Shown piece by piece: positions 23,743 through 32,898 of a DNA stretch of 64,000 nucleotides. Position numbers and translations under genes: made by a program. Source of the stretch: Phytomonospora endophytica. Lineage in GTDB: Bacteria > Actinomycetota > Actinomycetes > Mycobacteriales > Micromonosporaceae. Location: assembly GCF_014202425.1 (NCBI RefSeq), contig NZ_JACHGT010000002.1, positions 124,001-188,000 of the forward strand. Direction: 5' to 3'. The number at the start of each line of letters is the position of its first letter. Within the stretch, counting starts at the first letter, position 1. The notes beneath the pieces were generated by a model, which worked only from the letters and a program-made list of their open reading frames with translations, did not search any database and was not told the origin of the DNA.

Positions 23743-25476
23743 CTAGAACCGCGCCGGCTCCCGGTACTCCCCCCACTCCTCGCGCAGCACGTCGCAGATC
23801 TCGCCCAGGGTCGCCTCGGCGCGGACGGCGTCGAGCATCGCGGGGATCATGTTGGCGTCGGTGCGGGAGATCTCGACGAGGTGCTTGAGGGCGGCGTCGA
23901 CGGTGGCGGAGTCGCGCGCCGTCTTGCGGCCGGCGAGGATGCGGACCTGTTCGCGTTCGACCTCGTGGGAGACCCGCAGGATGTCAAGGTCGCGGGCGAC
24001 GGTCTCGGTGTGGCAGTTGACGCCGACGATGCGCTTCTCGCCGCGCTCCAGCCGCTGCTGGTAGACGAAGGCGGCCTCGGCGATCTCACCGGTGAACCAG
24101 CCGTCCTCGATGCCGCGCAGGATGCCGCTGGTGACGGGGCCGATCTCGTGCCCGCCGGCCGCCATCGCTTCGCGGGCGACGGTTCCGGCGTCCTCACCCT
24201 TCTCGCCGCCGAGGGAGAGGATCTTGCGGAAGATCGCCTCGGCCTCGGCCTCGATGCGGTCGGTGAGGGCTTCCAGGTACCACGAGCCGCCAAGGGGGTC
24301 GGCGACGTTGACGACGCCCGTCTCCTCCATCAGCACGGCCTGGGTCCGCAGCGCGACCTCGGCGCTCTCCTCGGTCGGCAGCGCGAGGGTCTCGTCCAAG
24401 GCGTTGGTGTGCAGGGAGTTCGTCCCGCCGAGGACGGCGGCGAGGGCTTCGACGGCGGTGCGCACGACGTTGTTGTACGGCTGCTGCGCCGTCAGCGACA
24501 CACCCGCGGTCTGCGTGTGGAACCGCATCCACTGCGCCTTCTCGCTGGTCGCTCCGTACACGTCGCGCAGCCAGCGCGCCCAGATGCGGCGGGCGGCGCG
24601 GAACTTCGCGATCTCCTCGAAGAAGTCGATGTGCGAGTCGAAGAAGAAGCTCAGACCCGGCGCGAAGACGTTGACGTCCAGCCCGCGCGACAGCCCCAGC
24701 TCGACGTAGCCGAAGCCGTCGGCGATGGTGAAGGCGAGCTCCTGCGCGGCGGTCGAGCCCGCTTCCCGGATGTGGTACCCGGAAACGGACAGGGGCTTGT
24801 ACCTGGGGATGTTCCCGGCGCAGTAGGCCATCAGGTCGCCGATGAGACGCAGGTGCGGCTCGGGCTCGAAGAGCCATTCCTTCTGGGCGATGTACTCCTT
24901 GAAGATGTCGGTCTGGAGGGTTCCGTCCAGTTTCGTGATGTCGGCGCCCTGCCGTTCGGCGGCGACGAGGTACATGCAGAAGACGGGGACGGCCGGACCG
25001 GAGATGGTCATCGACGTGGTGACGCCCTGCAGGTCGATGCCGTCGAACAGCACCTCCATGTCGGCGGCGGAGTCGATGGCGACGCCGCAGTGCCCGACCT
25101 CGCCGAGGGACTTGGCGTCATCGGAGTCGCGGCCCATGAGGGTCGGCATGTCGAAGGCGACCGACAGGCCGCCGCCGCCGGCCCGCAGCAGCATCTTGTA
25201 GCGCTCGTTGGTCTGGGTGGCGTTGCCGAAGCCGGAGAACTGCCGGATCGTCCACGCGCGGCCGCGGTAGCCGGTCGGGTAGAGACCACGGGTGTAGGGG
25301 AACTCGCCGGGCCAGCCGATCCTGTCCATGCGGGGGTCCTCGACGTCCCGCGGCGGTCCGTAGGCCGGTTCGAGTTCGAGCCCGGAAAGGGTGGTGAAGT
25401 CGGCGTCGCGCTTGCGCGCGGCGTCGTATCGCTCCTGCCAGCGGTCGCGACCTGCGGAGATGTCGGCGGAGTTCAC
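23743..25476 (-). CDS. icmA: Isobutyryl-CoA mutase large subunit
   Basis: The 577-residue acyl-CoA mutase barrel lacks the B12-binding domain, as expected for the large subunit of a split enzyme. Two residues set substrate choice in the family: methylmalonyl-CoA mutase has Tyr and Arg, isobutyryl-CoA mutase has Phe80 and Gln198. Here Phe80 ([11 protein letters not shown]) and Gln198 ([10 protein letters not shown]) match IcmA in identity and numbering. The enzyme interconverts isobutyryl- and n-butyryl-CoA with a small B12-binding subunit that is not in this window. MeaB, thiolase and epimerase genes lie 10 kb on. The GTG start at 25476 is preceded by a modest GGAA. The gene converges on the methylase-like gene 41 bases away. 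Confidence 0.9.
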   Translation of the reverse strand: MNSADISAGRDRWQERYDAARKRDADFTTLSGLELEPAYGPPRDVEDPRMDRIGWPGEFPYTRGLYPTGYRGRAWTIRQFSGFGNATQTNERYKMLLRAGGGGLSVAFDMPTLMGRDSDDAKSLGEVGHCGVAIDSAADMEVLFDGIDLQGVTTSMTISGPAVPVFCMYLVAAERQGADITKLDGTLQTDIFKEYIAQKEWLFEPEPHLRLIGDLMAYCAGNIPRYKPLSVSGYHIREAGSTAAQELAFTIADGFGYVELGLSRGLDVNVFAPGLSFFFDSHIDFFEEIAKFRAARRIWARWLRDVYGATSEKAQWMRFHTQTAGVSLTAQQPYNNVVRTAVEALAAVLGGTNSLHTNALDETLALPTEESAEVALRTQAVLMEETGVVNVADPLGGSWYLEALTDRIEAEAEAIFRKILSLGGEKGEDAGTVAREAMAAGGHEIGPVTSGILRGIEDGWFTGEIAEAAFVYQQRLERGEKRIVGVNCHTETVARDLDILRVSHEVEREQVRILAGRKTARDSATVDAALKHLVEISRTDANMIPAMLDAVRAEATLGEICDVLREEWGEYREPARF

Positions 25477-25576
25477 GTGGGTTCCTTCCGGTACGGCTGC
25501 ACTGCCCAGCCCATCCTAGGTCGCCGACCTTAACGATCGCTAACGCGGCCGCGATCTCCCATGCCGGACACATGTA

Positions 25577-25613
25577 CGAAGCCGGCACCCCGTGGGCCGG
25601 GGTGCCGGCTTCG
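25577..25613 (-). terminator. Strong hairpin after the second DUF397 gene
   Basis: A perfect 16-bp stem (25577-25592 with 25598-25613) with a 5-nt loop lies 20 bases past the DUF397 stop and before icmA. It lacks a long T-run. Confidence 0.75.
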
Positions 25614-25633
25614 AAGAAGCTCGAACCATGGGG

Positions 25634-25843
25634 TCAGAGCTTCTTCAGGTCCCCACCATCGATCATGTTGAGCAGCCCGGCCCAGGTCTCCGTGGTCGCC
25701 TCCAGGACCGGTCCACCTCGGTCCTTGGAGTCACGTACGCCAATCACCGAATACGGTGCGGCGAACGCCACTTCGACACAGTTGCCGTTTCCCTGGCCGC
25801 TTTTACGTGCTTTGCGCCAGGTTAGGAACCTATAGCCGCCCAC
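25634..25843 (-). CDS. DUF397 protein, second copy
   Basis: This 69-residue protein has the family pattern W-R-K-A-R-K-S, GNCVEV, VIGVRDSKD, then W-A-G-L near the end. The GTG start at 25843 lies two bases past the regulator's TAA, with AGGAGGT upstream inside the regulator's 3' end. It is the partner of the XRE regulator at 25846 and a diverged paralogue of the gene at 5262. The N-terminus is five residues longer than typical (MGGYRFLT). Confidence 0.9.
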   Translation of the reverse strand: MGGYRFLTWRKARKSGQGNGNCVEVAFAAPYSVIGVRDSKDRGGPVLEATTETWAGLLNMIDGGDLKKL

Positions 25844-25845
25844 TG

Positions 25846-26715
25846 TTACCTCCTGTCAGTCAACCGCTGCGCGGTGCTACTGAGCAGCTTCTCACTGTCC
25901 TTTGTAGATAGCGAGGCCTCACGGAGACGTTCGTAATGAGCGAGGAGCGGGTTGACGTGCTCTGGGTCCGCGAGCAGTTCGTCGACCGCCGACATCTCCA
26001 CTGCGGCCACCACGGGATCTTCGGGGTCCGGGTAGGTGAAGATGGAATACGTCGACCAGGGCACCGAGTACCCCGGCACAGCGGCGTCCACGGGGAGAAT
26101 GCGGACGGTTATGCGGTCCGATTCCCTCATGGTGCGCAGCATGTGCTCCAGTTGCTCGGCCATGACCGGAGCGGGCGCCGACAGCCTGCGCAGCACGATC
26201 TCGTCGAGGATCACCTCGTAGGTCGTGCCGCCCGGCCGCTGGAGCATCCGCTGCCGCCCCGCGCGGCCCTCCCACACGAGCGGATTCACGCCGCCTCCCC
26301 CGGAGAGGAGTGCGGCCGTCTCGTCGCGTGATTCGAGGTAGGCACGGGTCTGGAGGAGTCCGGGAATGAAGTTCTGCTCATAGGCCCGGATGGTGGCCGC
26401 ACCGGCCTCCAGGTCGGCGTACATCGCCTGCCTGGTGCCCATCTGCTCGGCTATCCGGTGCCACCAGCCCTGATCGGCGGCGTCCCTGGCGATCGCGACG
26501 AGCTTGGTCCATTCGACACCGTCCACTTCGAAGGCGTCGAGAACCTTGATGATGTCGCCGACATCGGGACGAATGCGGCCGTTCTCCAGCCTGGAGAACT
26601 TCATGCGCGCCTGGCCGACCTTCCGCGCGAGTTGCTCGTGTGTGAGACCCGCTTTCTTCCGGAGGGCGCGCAACTCCATGCCGAGACGCATGCGTCGCAC
26701 CAAAGGACTGATCAT
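25846..26715 (-). CDS. Scr1-type XRE regulator (HTH + DUF5753), second copy
   Basis: The 289-residue regulator has an XRE helix-turn-helix (LTHEQLARKVGQARMKFSRLEN, about residues 24-46) and a DUF5753 region including FIPGLLQTRAYLES. It is transcribed with the DUF397 gene that follows. The 135 bases upstream, before the ABC exporter genes, hold no feature I recognise except the hairpin at 26833. It could act on its own promoter. I see no TGCAAC cluster like that of the first pair, which suggests separate operators. Confidence 0.92.
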   Translation of the reverse strand: MISPLVRRMRLGMELRALRKKAGLTHEQLARKVGQARMKFSRLENGRIRPDVGDIIKVLDAFEVDGVEWTKLVAIARDAADQGWWHRIAEQMGTRQAMYADLEAGAATIRAYEQNFIPGLLQTRAYLESRDETAALLSGGGGVNPLVWEGRAGRQRMLQRPGGTTYEVILDEIVLRRLSAPAPVMAEQLEHMLRTMRESDRITVRILPVDAAVPGYSVPWSTYSIFTYPDPEDPVVAAVEMSAVDELLADPEHVNPLLAHYERLREASLSTKDSEKLLSSTAQRLTDRR

Positions 26716-26832
26716 CCGCGATCACCACCACTGATCTGGGTGAACTGTGAGTACTGCCGCCGTTGCCGACCTTACGCCGCAGGTCAGGGAGGTCAACATG
26801 TGCGCACAGTCGCAAAGGCGACAGAAATGGTA

Positions 26833-26860
26833 AGGACGGTACGCTATGCGTCACCGTCCT
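26833..26860 (-). terminator. Weak terminator hairpin at the ABC operon end
   Basis: An 8-bp inverted repeat (26833-26840 with 26853-26860) spans the stop codon of the last ABC gene. Short T-groups follow on the minus strand. It probably ends the exporter operon, but the 12-nt loop makes it weak. Confidence 0.4.
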
Positions 26861-27516
26861 ATGTACTCGGCCGCACCGTCCACAAGGTGCAGTTGACGGT
26901 CACACGACGCCGCGGCGTCCGGGTCGTGCGTGGCGAACACCACCGCGGCACCACGCCAGGCCTCGGCGTGCAGGAGCTCCAGGACCTTCTCCCGGTTGGC
27001 CGCGTCGAGCTCACTGGTCACCTCGTCCGCCAACAGAACCGTACCTCGCATGGCGATCCCGCGGGCGATGGCGACCCGCTGCTGCTGTCCGCCGGACAGT
27101 TCCTCGACGAGCTGGTCGGCCTGACCGGTGAGGTCGAGGCGATCCAGCGCGGCGGCCGTGCGCTCGTCGGCGTCCACGGCCGGGCAACCCGTTACCAGCA
27201 GCGGGATCTGGATGTTCTCGTAGGCGGTGAGGCTGGCCGCGACGCCGTTGTCCTGCGGGATCAGCACGATCCCCTTGGCCACGGCGTCGTCGCGGTCGCC
27301 GACCGGGTTCCCGGCGAAGGTCACCGTCCCGCCCGCCGGGCGCATCAGGCCGGTGAGCGTCCACAGGAGACTCGTCTTCCCCGCGCCCGACGGGCCGGTC
27401 ACGGCCAGCACCAGGCCGGGTTCGGCCAGCAGGGAGATCCCGTCGAGGATCACGTGCTCCCCGGCGGTGACCCGCAGTTCCTCGGCGACGAGCGCGCCAC
27501 CGTCCACTGTGCTCAC
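26851..27516 (-). CDS. ABC transporter ATP-binding protein (LolD/MacB type)
   Basis: The 221-residue ATPase has Walker A GPSGAGKTS (about 39-47), a Q-loop (IPQDNG), the signature LSGGQQQR and Walker B VLLADE. This subfamily powers FtsX-type permeases that export lipids, peptides or drugs rather than import solutes. It is the third gene of a coupled operon (31480 to 26851), its GTG overlapping the previous stop as GTGA. The substrate is not evident. It pairs with the ATPase at 27513, giving one large permease two different ATPases. Confidence 0.9.
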   Translation of the reverse strand: MSTVDGGALVAEELRVTAGEHVILDGISLLAEPGLVLAVTGPSGAGKTSLLWTLTGLMRPAGGTVTFAGNPVGDRDDAVAKGIVLIPQDNGVAASLTAYENIQIPLLVTGCPAVDADERTAAALDRLDLTGQADQLVEELSGGQQQRVAIARGIAMRGTVLLADEVTSELDAANREKVLELLHAEAWRGAAVVFATHDPDAAASCDRQLHLVDGAAEYIGR

Positions 27517-28382
27517 TGCGGCCTCCCGGCGCCGATGGTGGGAACGAGCCGGATCGTGCCGTCGGGGGCCGCCTCGGCGCGCATCAGCGTCCCCGGCGGG
27601 TGCAGCCGCAGGATCTCCGGCGGCAGGTGCACCGAACCGTCCCGGCCGACGACGAGATAGTCCTCGCCGCGCCTGCCCTCGGAGCCGACCCGGCCGTCGC
27701 GGATCGTGACCGTACGGCCCATCCGCCCGCCGACGTCGGGGTCGTGGGTGACCACGACGACCGTGCGGCCGCTGCGGTGCACCGATTCCAGCGCGTCGAG
27801 GACCTCGTCGCGCGAGGCGGTGTCGAGCTGCGAGGTCGGCTCGTCGGCCAGCAGGAGCCCGGCTCCGTTGGCGGCGCCGACGGCCACCGCGAGACGCTGC
27901 CGCTCGCCCGGGGCGAGCGCCCTGGGCAGGCTCGCGGCGTGCGCGCGGCCGGGCAGGCCGACGAGTTCGAGCAGCTCGCGCGCCGAGGGCATGTCCTCGC
28001 GCCGGTCGCGCGGGACGCCGCCCTGAGCGAAACGGATGTTGTCCTCGGCGCTGAGGTAGGGCAGCAGGTTGCGCGACGCGCCCTGGAGGACGACGCCGAC
28101 ATCGCTCGCGCGCATCCGCTGCAGTTCAAGGGCTCCGGCCTTGGCGAGGTCGCGTTCGCCGACGCTGAGGCGGCCGGCGGCGGGGCGCAGCAGTCCGGCC
28201 ATGAGCGACAGCAGCGTGGACTTCCCCGATCCGGACGGGCCGACCAGTGCCACCGACTCGCCGGGTGTCACGTCGAGGTCCACACCGGACAGTGCGACGA
28301 CGTCGTAGCCGTCGAGCCGGTAGATGTAGACCAGTCCGCGGCAGGTGACGCCGATCGCGGGGTGGTTGAAGCTCGCGGTCAC
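27513..28382 (-). CDS. ABC transporter ATP-binding protein with C-terminal extension
   Basis: The 289-residue protein starts at the GTG at 28382, overlapping the permease stop. Walker A is GPSGSGKST. The signature region reads LAPGER, diverged from the usual LSGGQ, while Walker B (LLLADEPTSQ) is good. After the ATPase core an extra segment of about 60 residues (from VGSEGRRGEDYLVV to the end) contains strand-like repeats such as VGRDGSVHLPPE and may be regulatory. The unusual signature suggests it may act as the weaker partner of an asymmetric ATPase pair with the 26851 product. Confidence 0.88.
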   Translation of the reverse strand: MTASFNHPAIGVTCRGLVYIYRLDGYDVVALSGVDLDVTPGESVALVGPSGSGKSTLLSLMAGLLRPAAGRLSVGERDLAKAGALELQRMRASDVGVVLQGASRNLLPYLSAEDNIRFAQGGVPRDRREDMPSARELLELVGLPGRAHAASLPRALAPGERQRLAVAVGAANGAGLLLADEPTSQLDTASRDEVLDALESVHRSGRTVVVVTHDPDVGGRMGRTVTIRDGRVGSEGRRGEDYLVVGRDGSVHLPPEILRLHPPGTLMRAEAAPDGTIRLVPTIGAGRPQ

Positions 28383-31300
28383 TGTTCCCCCTCCCTCAGC
28401 CGAGCGGCGCGACCGTTGCGGCGCAGGGTCCCCACGGCGAACCAGACGGCGGCGGCGAAGCCGAGCAGCGCGACCGTCAGCGTCGCCGCCGGCCACGGCC
28501 CTCCGGCGTCGTAGACGGTCGGCAGCGCGTCGCCGCCCGCGCTCACCAGCGGCACCGTCGGCAGCATCAGCCACGCCCCGGCGAGCCCGGAGAGCAGGCC
28601 GAGGAGCAGGGGCACTCCGATGACGATCGTGTACTCGCGGGCGATGCTCGCGCGGATGACCCCGCGTCCGACGCCGGCGACCCGCAACGCGGCGACCTCA
28701 TAGCCGCGCGCCGCCGAGGCCGACTGCGCGGTGAACAGGACCGTTCCGACGGCCAGCAGGACCGCCGCGCCCCCGGCCAGCAGGTAGAGCCGCAGACCGA
28801 GCGCGGGGGCCTTGCGGCCCAATATCTCCAGGTGCGAGTCCACGTCGTCGTAGTCCACAACGGACACACCGTGGGCCGCGAGCCGGTCCACGATGTCCAG
28901 GGGCGCGTCGGCGTTGGCCCACACTTCGTAGGTCAGCGTGGAGATCCCGGCGACGGCGGCGCTCGAACCGGCCTGCATCGCGGTATAGGACAGGTCGGTC
29001 AGCAGTGCCCTCGTTCCACCGCGCGGCACTATCTTGTCGCTGCCGATGACGTGGAAGGGCTGCGGTCTGCCGTGCAGGCCGGGAAAGCTGAAGTCCACGG
29101 CGTAGGGATCATCGGCCGGGACCTCGCCCGACAGCATCGTCGGAAGGAACGCCGGGATGGCGGCGTGCTCGACGATCAGGTCGCGCGGGTCGCTCGAATC
29201 GGCCTGCAGCGTCAGGCCCCCGGCCGACGGCGAGACCCGCATGGTGATCTCCGGGGTGAGGTCCCAGGGCCGTCGCCACGCGCCCTCGGTGGTCAGGCTC
29301 GGCGTCAGATCGGTGTCCCCGTCGGTGAGCGAGCTGATCGACAGCTCGACCTCGAAGTCGTCGAAGGTCCCCGGGAAGCGGCTCACGCCGAGCCCGATCA
29401 GCTGGCATCCGGCCTCGCAGCCGGGCAGCTCGGCCCGGTAGCTCTTCTCGCCCTTCGTCAAGTCCCCCAGGCGGACCGTCTGCGGCTGGTCGCCGGGACT
29501 GGCCACCCGGGCGACCAGCTTCATGGGCCGGCCGACCTCCAGAGTGGACACGTTCGCGGTGACGGCCAGCGGCCCGCTCACCATCAGCGGGCCGGGGCCG
29601 GGAGGGTGCAGCGCGGCACCGGTCGCGGCGAGCCAGTCGCGGTCGTGGTCGCGCCACACCGCGACGTCGTCGAGCCGGTCGGACTGGACCGCGACGACGC
29701 CGACGACCCCGTCGCCGTAACGGACCTGGGTGCGCGCGACGCCCATGGCGAACGCGCCCTCGGGGTCGATCCGCGACACCGCGTCGATGAGCGCGGCCGG
29801 GTTCGCGGCGGTCACCTCGTACACCCGCTCGGCGCCGAGGGTGTCGCCGGCGGCCAGTTCGCGGTTGTGCTCCCCGATCTGCCAGGCGATCGAGGCGAAG
29901 GACAGCAGGGAGACCGCGACCGTGATCAGCACGATCACCTGCCGCATGGCCGGGCGCCGGGCGATCTGCGCCCAGGTCAGCAGCGAGGTCACCGCGCCGC
30001 GACCGCCCGATCGGGACATCCGCGCGCGGGCCAGCGCGGTCAGCGCCCGCGCGGCGACGATGCCGACCAGCAGCGCCAGCAGCGGCGGCGCGAGCAGCAC
30101 CAGCGTCGACGAACCGCCGCCGTCGGCCTCGCGGGCCTCATAGGCCTGGTACAGCGCGACGGCGCCGAGCGCGGCCAGCACGCCGTCGATGATCCCGATC
30201 CTCCAGCCGCGACGCGGCGGGACCCGCCGCAGCAGATCGAGGACGGGCAGCGAGAGCGTCCGCCACGCCCCGAAGGCGGCCGCCACGGCGGCTCCGGCGA
30301 GCGCGATCAGGGTGTAGCCGAAGACCTCACCGGGGACGCTGACGTGGGTGCCCTCGGCGAGCACGTAGACGGCGGTGACCTCGACGAGGCCGAGTCCGAG
30401 GAGGACGCCGACCGGTGCGGCGAGCACGATGAGGGTGAGCGCCTCGGCAAGTCCGAAGTAGATGGTGGCGGGCCGGCCGTAGCCGCGCAGTTTGGCCAAG
30501 GCGACCTCGGGTCCGCGGGCGGCGGAGAGGTTGGCGACGACCACGAAGAGGACGAACCAGCACAGCAGGATCAGCGGGACCGACACGATCGGCACCGACG
30601 CGGCGATGGCCTCGGTGTCGGTGGCGATGGTGCGGAAGGCGCCGGGCAGGCCGGTCTCCAGTCGGCGGTCCTCCAGCAGCAGCGCGGTGTCCCAGTCGCC
30701 GAGGTCGGTGAGCATGCCGTCGACCTCGGTCACCTGGACGCGGTCGGCGATCAGGGGGTATTCGAAGCGGCTGGTGACGGCGACGTTGGGGCCGCCGATG
30801 GCGCGGACGTCCTCGTCGGTGGAGACGAAGAGCGTGTCGAGGCGGGCGTTGCCCTTGTCGTCGTAGCCCTGTTCGAAGTAGAGGGTGCGGCCCCAGTAGG
30901 GCGTGGTCTCGGCGGGCGGCCGGTAGAGGCCGGTGACGACGAGGTCGGTGCCCCGCTCGCCGGGGAGTCCACTGTCGACGGTGATGGTCTCGCCGACCTC
31001 GACGCCCTGCCACACCGCGGAGCGCTCCGACAGCATGACCTCGCCGCGCGCGGCGGGGCAGGCCCCGGCGGCGAGGTCGAGGTGGTCGCAGACCTCGTCG
31101 CGGTAGGCGAGGCGGACGACGGGTTCGTCGGGGACGCCGCGCATCCGGGCCGAGCCGTCGGCGTCGGAGTCGACGGCGCCGATGGCGGAGCCGAGGACGT
31201 GGTCGAGGGCCGGGTAGGCGGCCAGGGACGCGTCGACGGCCTCGTGGGCCTGGCCGATCGGTGTATAGGCGGGCGATCCGGCGCTGCCTTCGGTACCGAC

Positions 31301-31480
31301 GACGACGCCCGCCGCGGCGGGTGTCAGCGCGCGCAGGCCGTCGGTGAGCATCGACTGCTGTGCCGCCGCCGTGTAGGCGGGCGCGAGCACGGCCGCGGCC
31401 ACGGCGACGACGGCCAGTCCCAGCACCACGGCCGAACGGCCGAAGCGATGTCGGATACCGGATGCGGTGACCCCGCCCAA
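28379..31480 (-). CDS. Large FtsX/MacB-type ABC permease
   Basis: I start at the TTG at 31480, which has GAGGTG upstream and places the hydrophobic N-terminal helix (SAVVLGLAVVAVAAAVLAPAY) near residues 13-33. The 56 residues upstream in the frame look non-coding. The protein of about 1,033 residues has two FtsX-like modules, with membrane helix groups at about 295-460 and 860-1020, separated by large extracellular domains (two half-repeats). This layout fits exporters of the duplicated-FtsX type. It is the first gene of the operon with the two ATPases. The substrate is unknown. Confidence 0.85.
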   Translation of the reverse strand: MGGVTASGIRHRFGRSAVVLGLAVVAVAAAVLAPAYTAAAQQSMLTDGLRALTPAAAGVVVGTEGSAGSPAYTPIGQAHEAVDASLAAYPALDHVLGSAIGAVDSDADGSARMRGVPDEPVVRLAYRDEVCDHLDLAAGACPAARGEVMLSERSAVWQGVEVGETITVDSGLPGERGTDLVVTGLYRPPAETTPYWGRTLYFEQGYDDKGNARLDTLFVSTDEDVRAIGGPNVAVTSRFEYPLIADRVQVTEVDGMLTDLGDWDTALLLEDRRLETGLPGAFRTIATDTEAIAASVPIVSVPLILLCWFVLFVVVANLSAARGPEVALAKLRGYGRPATIYFGLAEALTLIVLAAPVGVLLGLGLVEVTAVYVLAEGTHVSVPGEVFGYTLIALAGAAVAAAFGAWRTLSLPVLDLLRRVPPRRGWRIGIIDGVLAALGAVALYQAYEAREADGGGSSTLVLLAPPLLALLVGIVAARALTALARARMSRSGGRGAVTSLLTWAQIARRPAMRQVIVLITVAVSLLSFASIAWQIGEHNRELAAGDTLGAERVYEVTAANPAALIDAVSRIDPEGAFAMGVARTQVRYGDGVVGVVAVQSDRLDDVAVWRDHDRDWLAATGAALHPPGPGPLMVSGPLAVTANVSTLEVGRPMKLVARVASPGDQPQTVRLGDLTKGEKSYRAELPGCEAGCQLIGLGVSRFPGTFDDFEVELSISSLTDGDTDLTPSLTTEGAWRRPWDLTPEITMRVSPSAGGLTLQADSSDPRDLIVEHAAIPAFLPTMLSGEVPADDPYAVDFSFPGLHGRPQPFHVIGSDKIVPRGGTRALLTDLSYTAMQAGSSAAVAGISTLTYEVWANADAPLDIVDRLAAHGVSVVDYDDVDSHLEILGRKAPALGLRLYLLAGGAAVLLAVGTVLFTAQSASAARGYEVAALRVAGVGRGVIRASIAREYTIVIGVPLLLGLLSGLAGAWLMLPTVPLVSAGGDALPTVYDAGGPWPAATLTVALLGFAAAVWFAVGTLRRNGRAARLREGEQ

Positions 31481-31646
31481 CGCGCACCTCGTTCCCGGCC
31501 CTGGGCCGTCGGACTGCCTCTGCTTGGCCCCAAGATTCCGGCATCGGCGGCCCAATGGGCCGGTGTGTTTCCGATTTGTTGTGGAACGGCAACGCGTGCG
31601 AAACGCCCGGGCCGGGCCGTCGCGGGGTCGTGGGATGCTCCCGGCC

Positions 31647-32270
31647 ATGGGTTACGAGACGGAGTTCACCGGGTCGATGGCGGTGGTTCCGCCGCTCAAC
31701 GCCGCCGAGATCGCCTTCCTGGCACGGTTTTCGAACACGCGCCGGATGGATCGCGCGAAGGGTCCGTACTTTGTGGATGGATCCGGGCACGCCGGGCAGG
31801 GCCGGGATCCCGACATCCGCGACTTCAACAAGCCCTTCGAGGGTCAGCCGGGGCTGTGGTGCCGGTGGGAGGCGAGCGCCGACGGTTCGCGCATCGCCTG
31901 GAACGGCGCCGAGAAGTTCTACGACGCCGCCGAGTGGATGGCCTACCTGATCGACCACTTCCTCAAGCCGGGCGCGGTCGCGTCGGGGCCGGTGGAGGAG
32001 GCGTGGGTCCGCCCGGTGGGGTTCGCGGGGTTCACCTTCGACCACGTGGTCAACGGCCGGATCGGGGCCGAGGGCGAGGAGCCGGGCGATGTGTGGCGCA
32101 TCGAGGTGCGCGACAACGTCGCGTACGTGGTGTGCCGGGAGCCGCTCGACCCCGAAGGCGAGTGGGGCGGGCCGTGTGAGCACGCGGTGTGGCGTTTCGA
32201 GGGTGGGGCGTCGCGGCGGCTGAGCGGGGAGGACGCGGCGGGGTTCGATGAGGTGGAGGCGACGCCGTAG
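31647..32270 (+). CDS. Hypothetical protein
   Basis: The 207-residue soluble protein has many aromatic residues and a mixed alpha/beta look. It includes PGLWCRWEASADGSRIAWNG and a helix (AAEWMAYLIDHFLKPG) in the middle. A similar pattern occurs in small actinobacterial proteins of unknown function. There is no signal peptide, membrane helix or catalytic motif. The ATG at 31647 is 166 bases from the divergent permease start. The end is six bases from the converging MarR gene. Confidence 0.8.
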   Translation: MGYETEFTGSMAVVPPLNAAEIAFLARFSNTRRMDRAKGPYFVDGSGHAGQGRDPDIRDFNKPFEGQPGLWCRWEASADGSRIAWNGAEKFYDAAEWMAYLIDHFLKPGAVASGPVEEAWVRPVGFAGFTFDHVVNGRIGAEGEEPGDVWRIEVRDNVAYVVCREPLDPEGEWGGPCEHAVWRFEGGASRRLSGEDAAGFDEVEATP

Positions 32271-32276
32271 GACGGC

Positions 32277-32792
32277 CTACCCCGGCCGCTCGGGCGGCCA
32301 TGTCCCGCCTTCGCCCTCGTGCCCGACGAGGAAGTCCTCCATGGCCGCGCGCAGGTCGCCGAGGAGCTCGTCGAAGCGCGCGAGCAGCTCCGGCGGGTAG
32401 CCGGTGACGACCGCGTCGAGATGGCCGGCGAGGGGGCCGAAGAACTCGTCGGCGCGCCGCTGGCTCTCCGCGCTGCTGCGCAGCGTGACCACGCGCCTGT
32501 CGGCGTGTTCGCGGGTGCGGACGATGTGCCCGGCCTGTTCGAGGCGGTTGAGCAGCGCGGTCGTCGCTCCGGAGGACAGCGGGATGCGCTCGCTGAGGCG
32601 GGCCGGTGACAGCGGCAGCCCGCGCGTCTCGGCCGAGTAGATCTCCAGCAGCGCGACGGCGTCGGTCGCGTGCAGGCCGAGCCAGGCCGCGAAGCGGCGG
32701 CCGAACTCGTCGGAGACCCCGCCGAAGGCGCGCAGGCCCTCCATCAGGCGGTCGCGCCGTTCCGCGTGGTCTTCGGCTCCGGCTTCGCCCAT
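32277..32792 (-). CDS. MarR-family regulator
   Basis: The protein has 171 residues from the ATG at 32792. A longer version from 32870 would run through the likely promoter region and is less probable. It has the MarR winged helix: a dimerisation helix, then LPLSPARLSERIPLSSGATTALLNRLEQAG, then the wing TREHADRRVVTLR with its conserved DRR. It is divergent from the MFS efflux gene, the standard arrangement in which a MarR repressor senses a compound and releases the pump. Repeats at 32863-32889 are the likely operator. Confidence 0.9.
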   Translation of the reverse strand: MGEAGAEDHAERRDRLMEGLRAFGGVSDEFGRRFAAWLGLHATDAVALLEIYSAETRGLPLSPARLSERIPLSSGATTALLNRLEQAGHIVRTREHADRRVVTLRSSAESQRRADEFFGPLAGHLDAVVTGYPPELLARFDELLGDLRAAMEDFLVGHEGEGGTWPPERPG

Positions 32793-32834
32793 CGAGGTCC
32801 CGCCTCCCGGTCGTGTGATCTGTGTCGAATGACT

Positions 32835-32889
32835 TTGACAATCTATCGTCGCACAAACTACCTTCACCATGGAATTACTTCACCATGGA
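32835..32889 (+). promoter_or_regulatory. Promoter and direct-repeat operator of the MFS gene
   Basis: TTGACA (32835-32840) is followed after 18 bases by TACCTT (32859-32864). An 11-bp direct repeat, TTCACCATGGA, occurs at 32863-32873 and 32879-32889, overlapping the -10 and the leader. The second copy contains part of the GGAGG ribosome site. It is a candidate MarR binding site. Confidence 0.6.
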
Positions 32890-32898
32890 GGTTTATTG

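Noticed and set aside
28832-32179. 1,115-codon plus-strand frame opposite the FtsX permease
   Set aside because: It is a shadow frame of the permease gene with low-complexity Gly/Arg/Asp composition. The minus-strand gene has clear family motifs.
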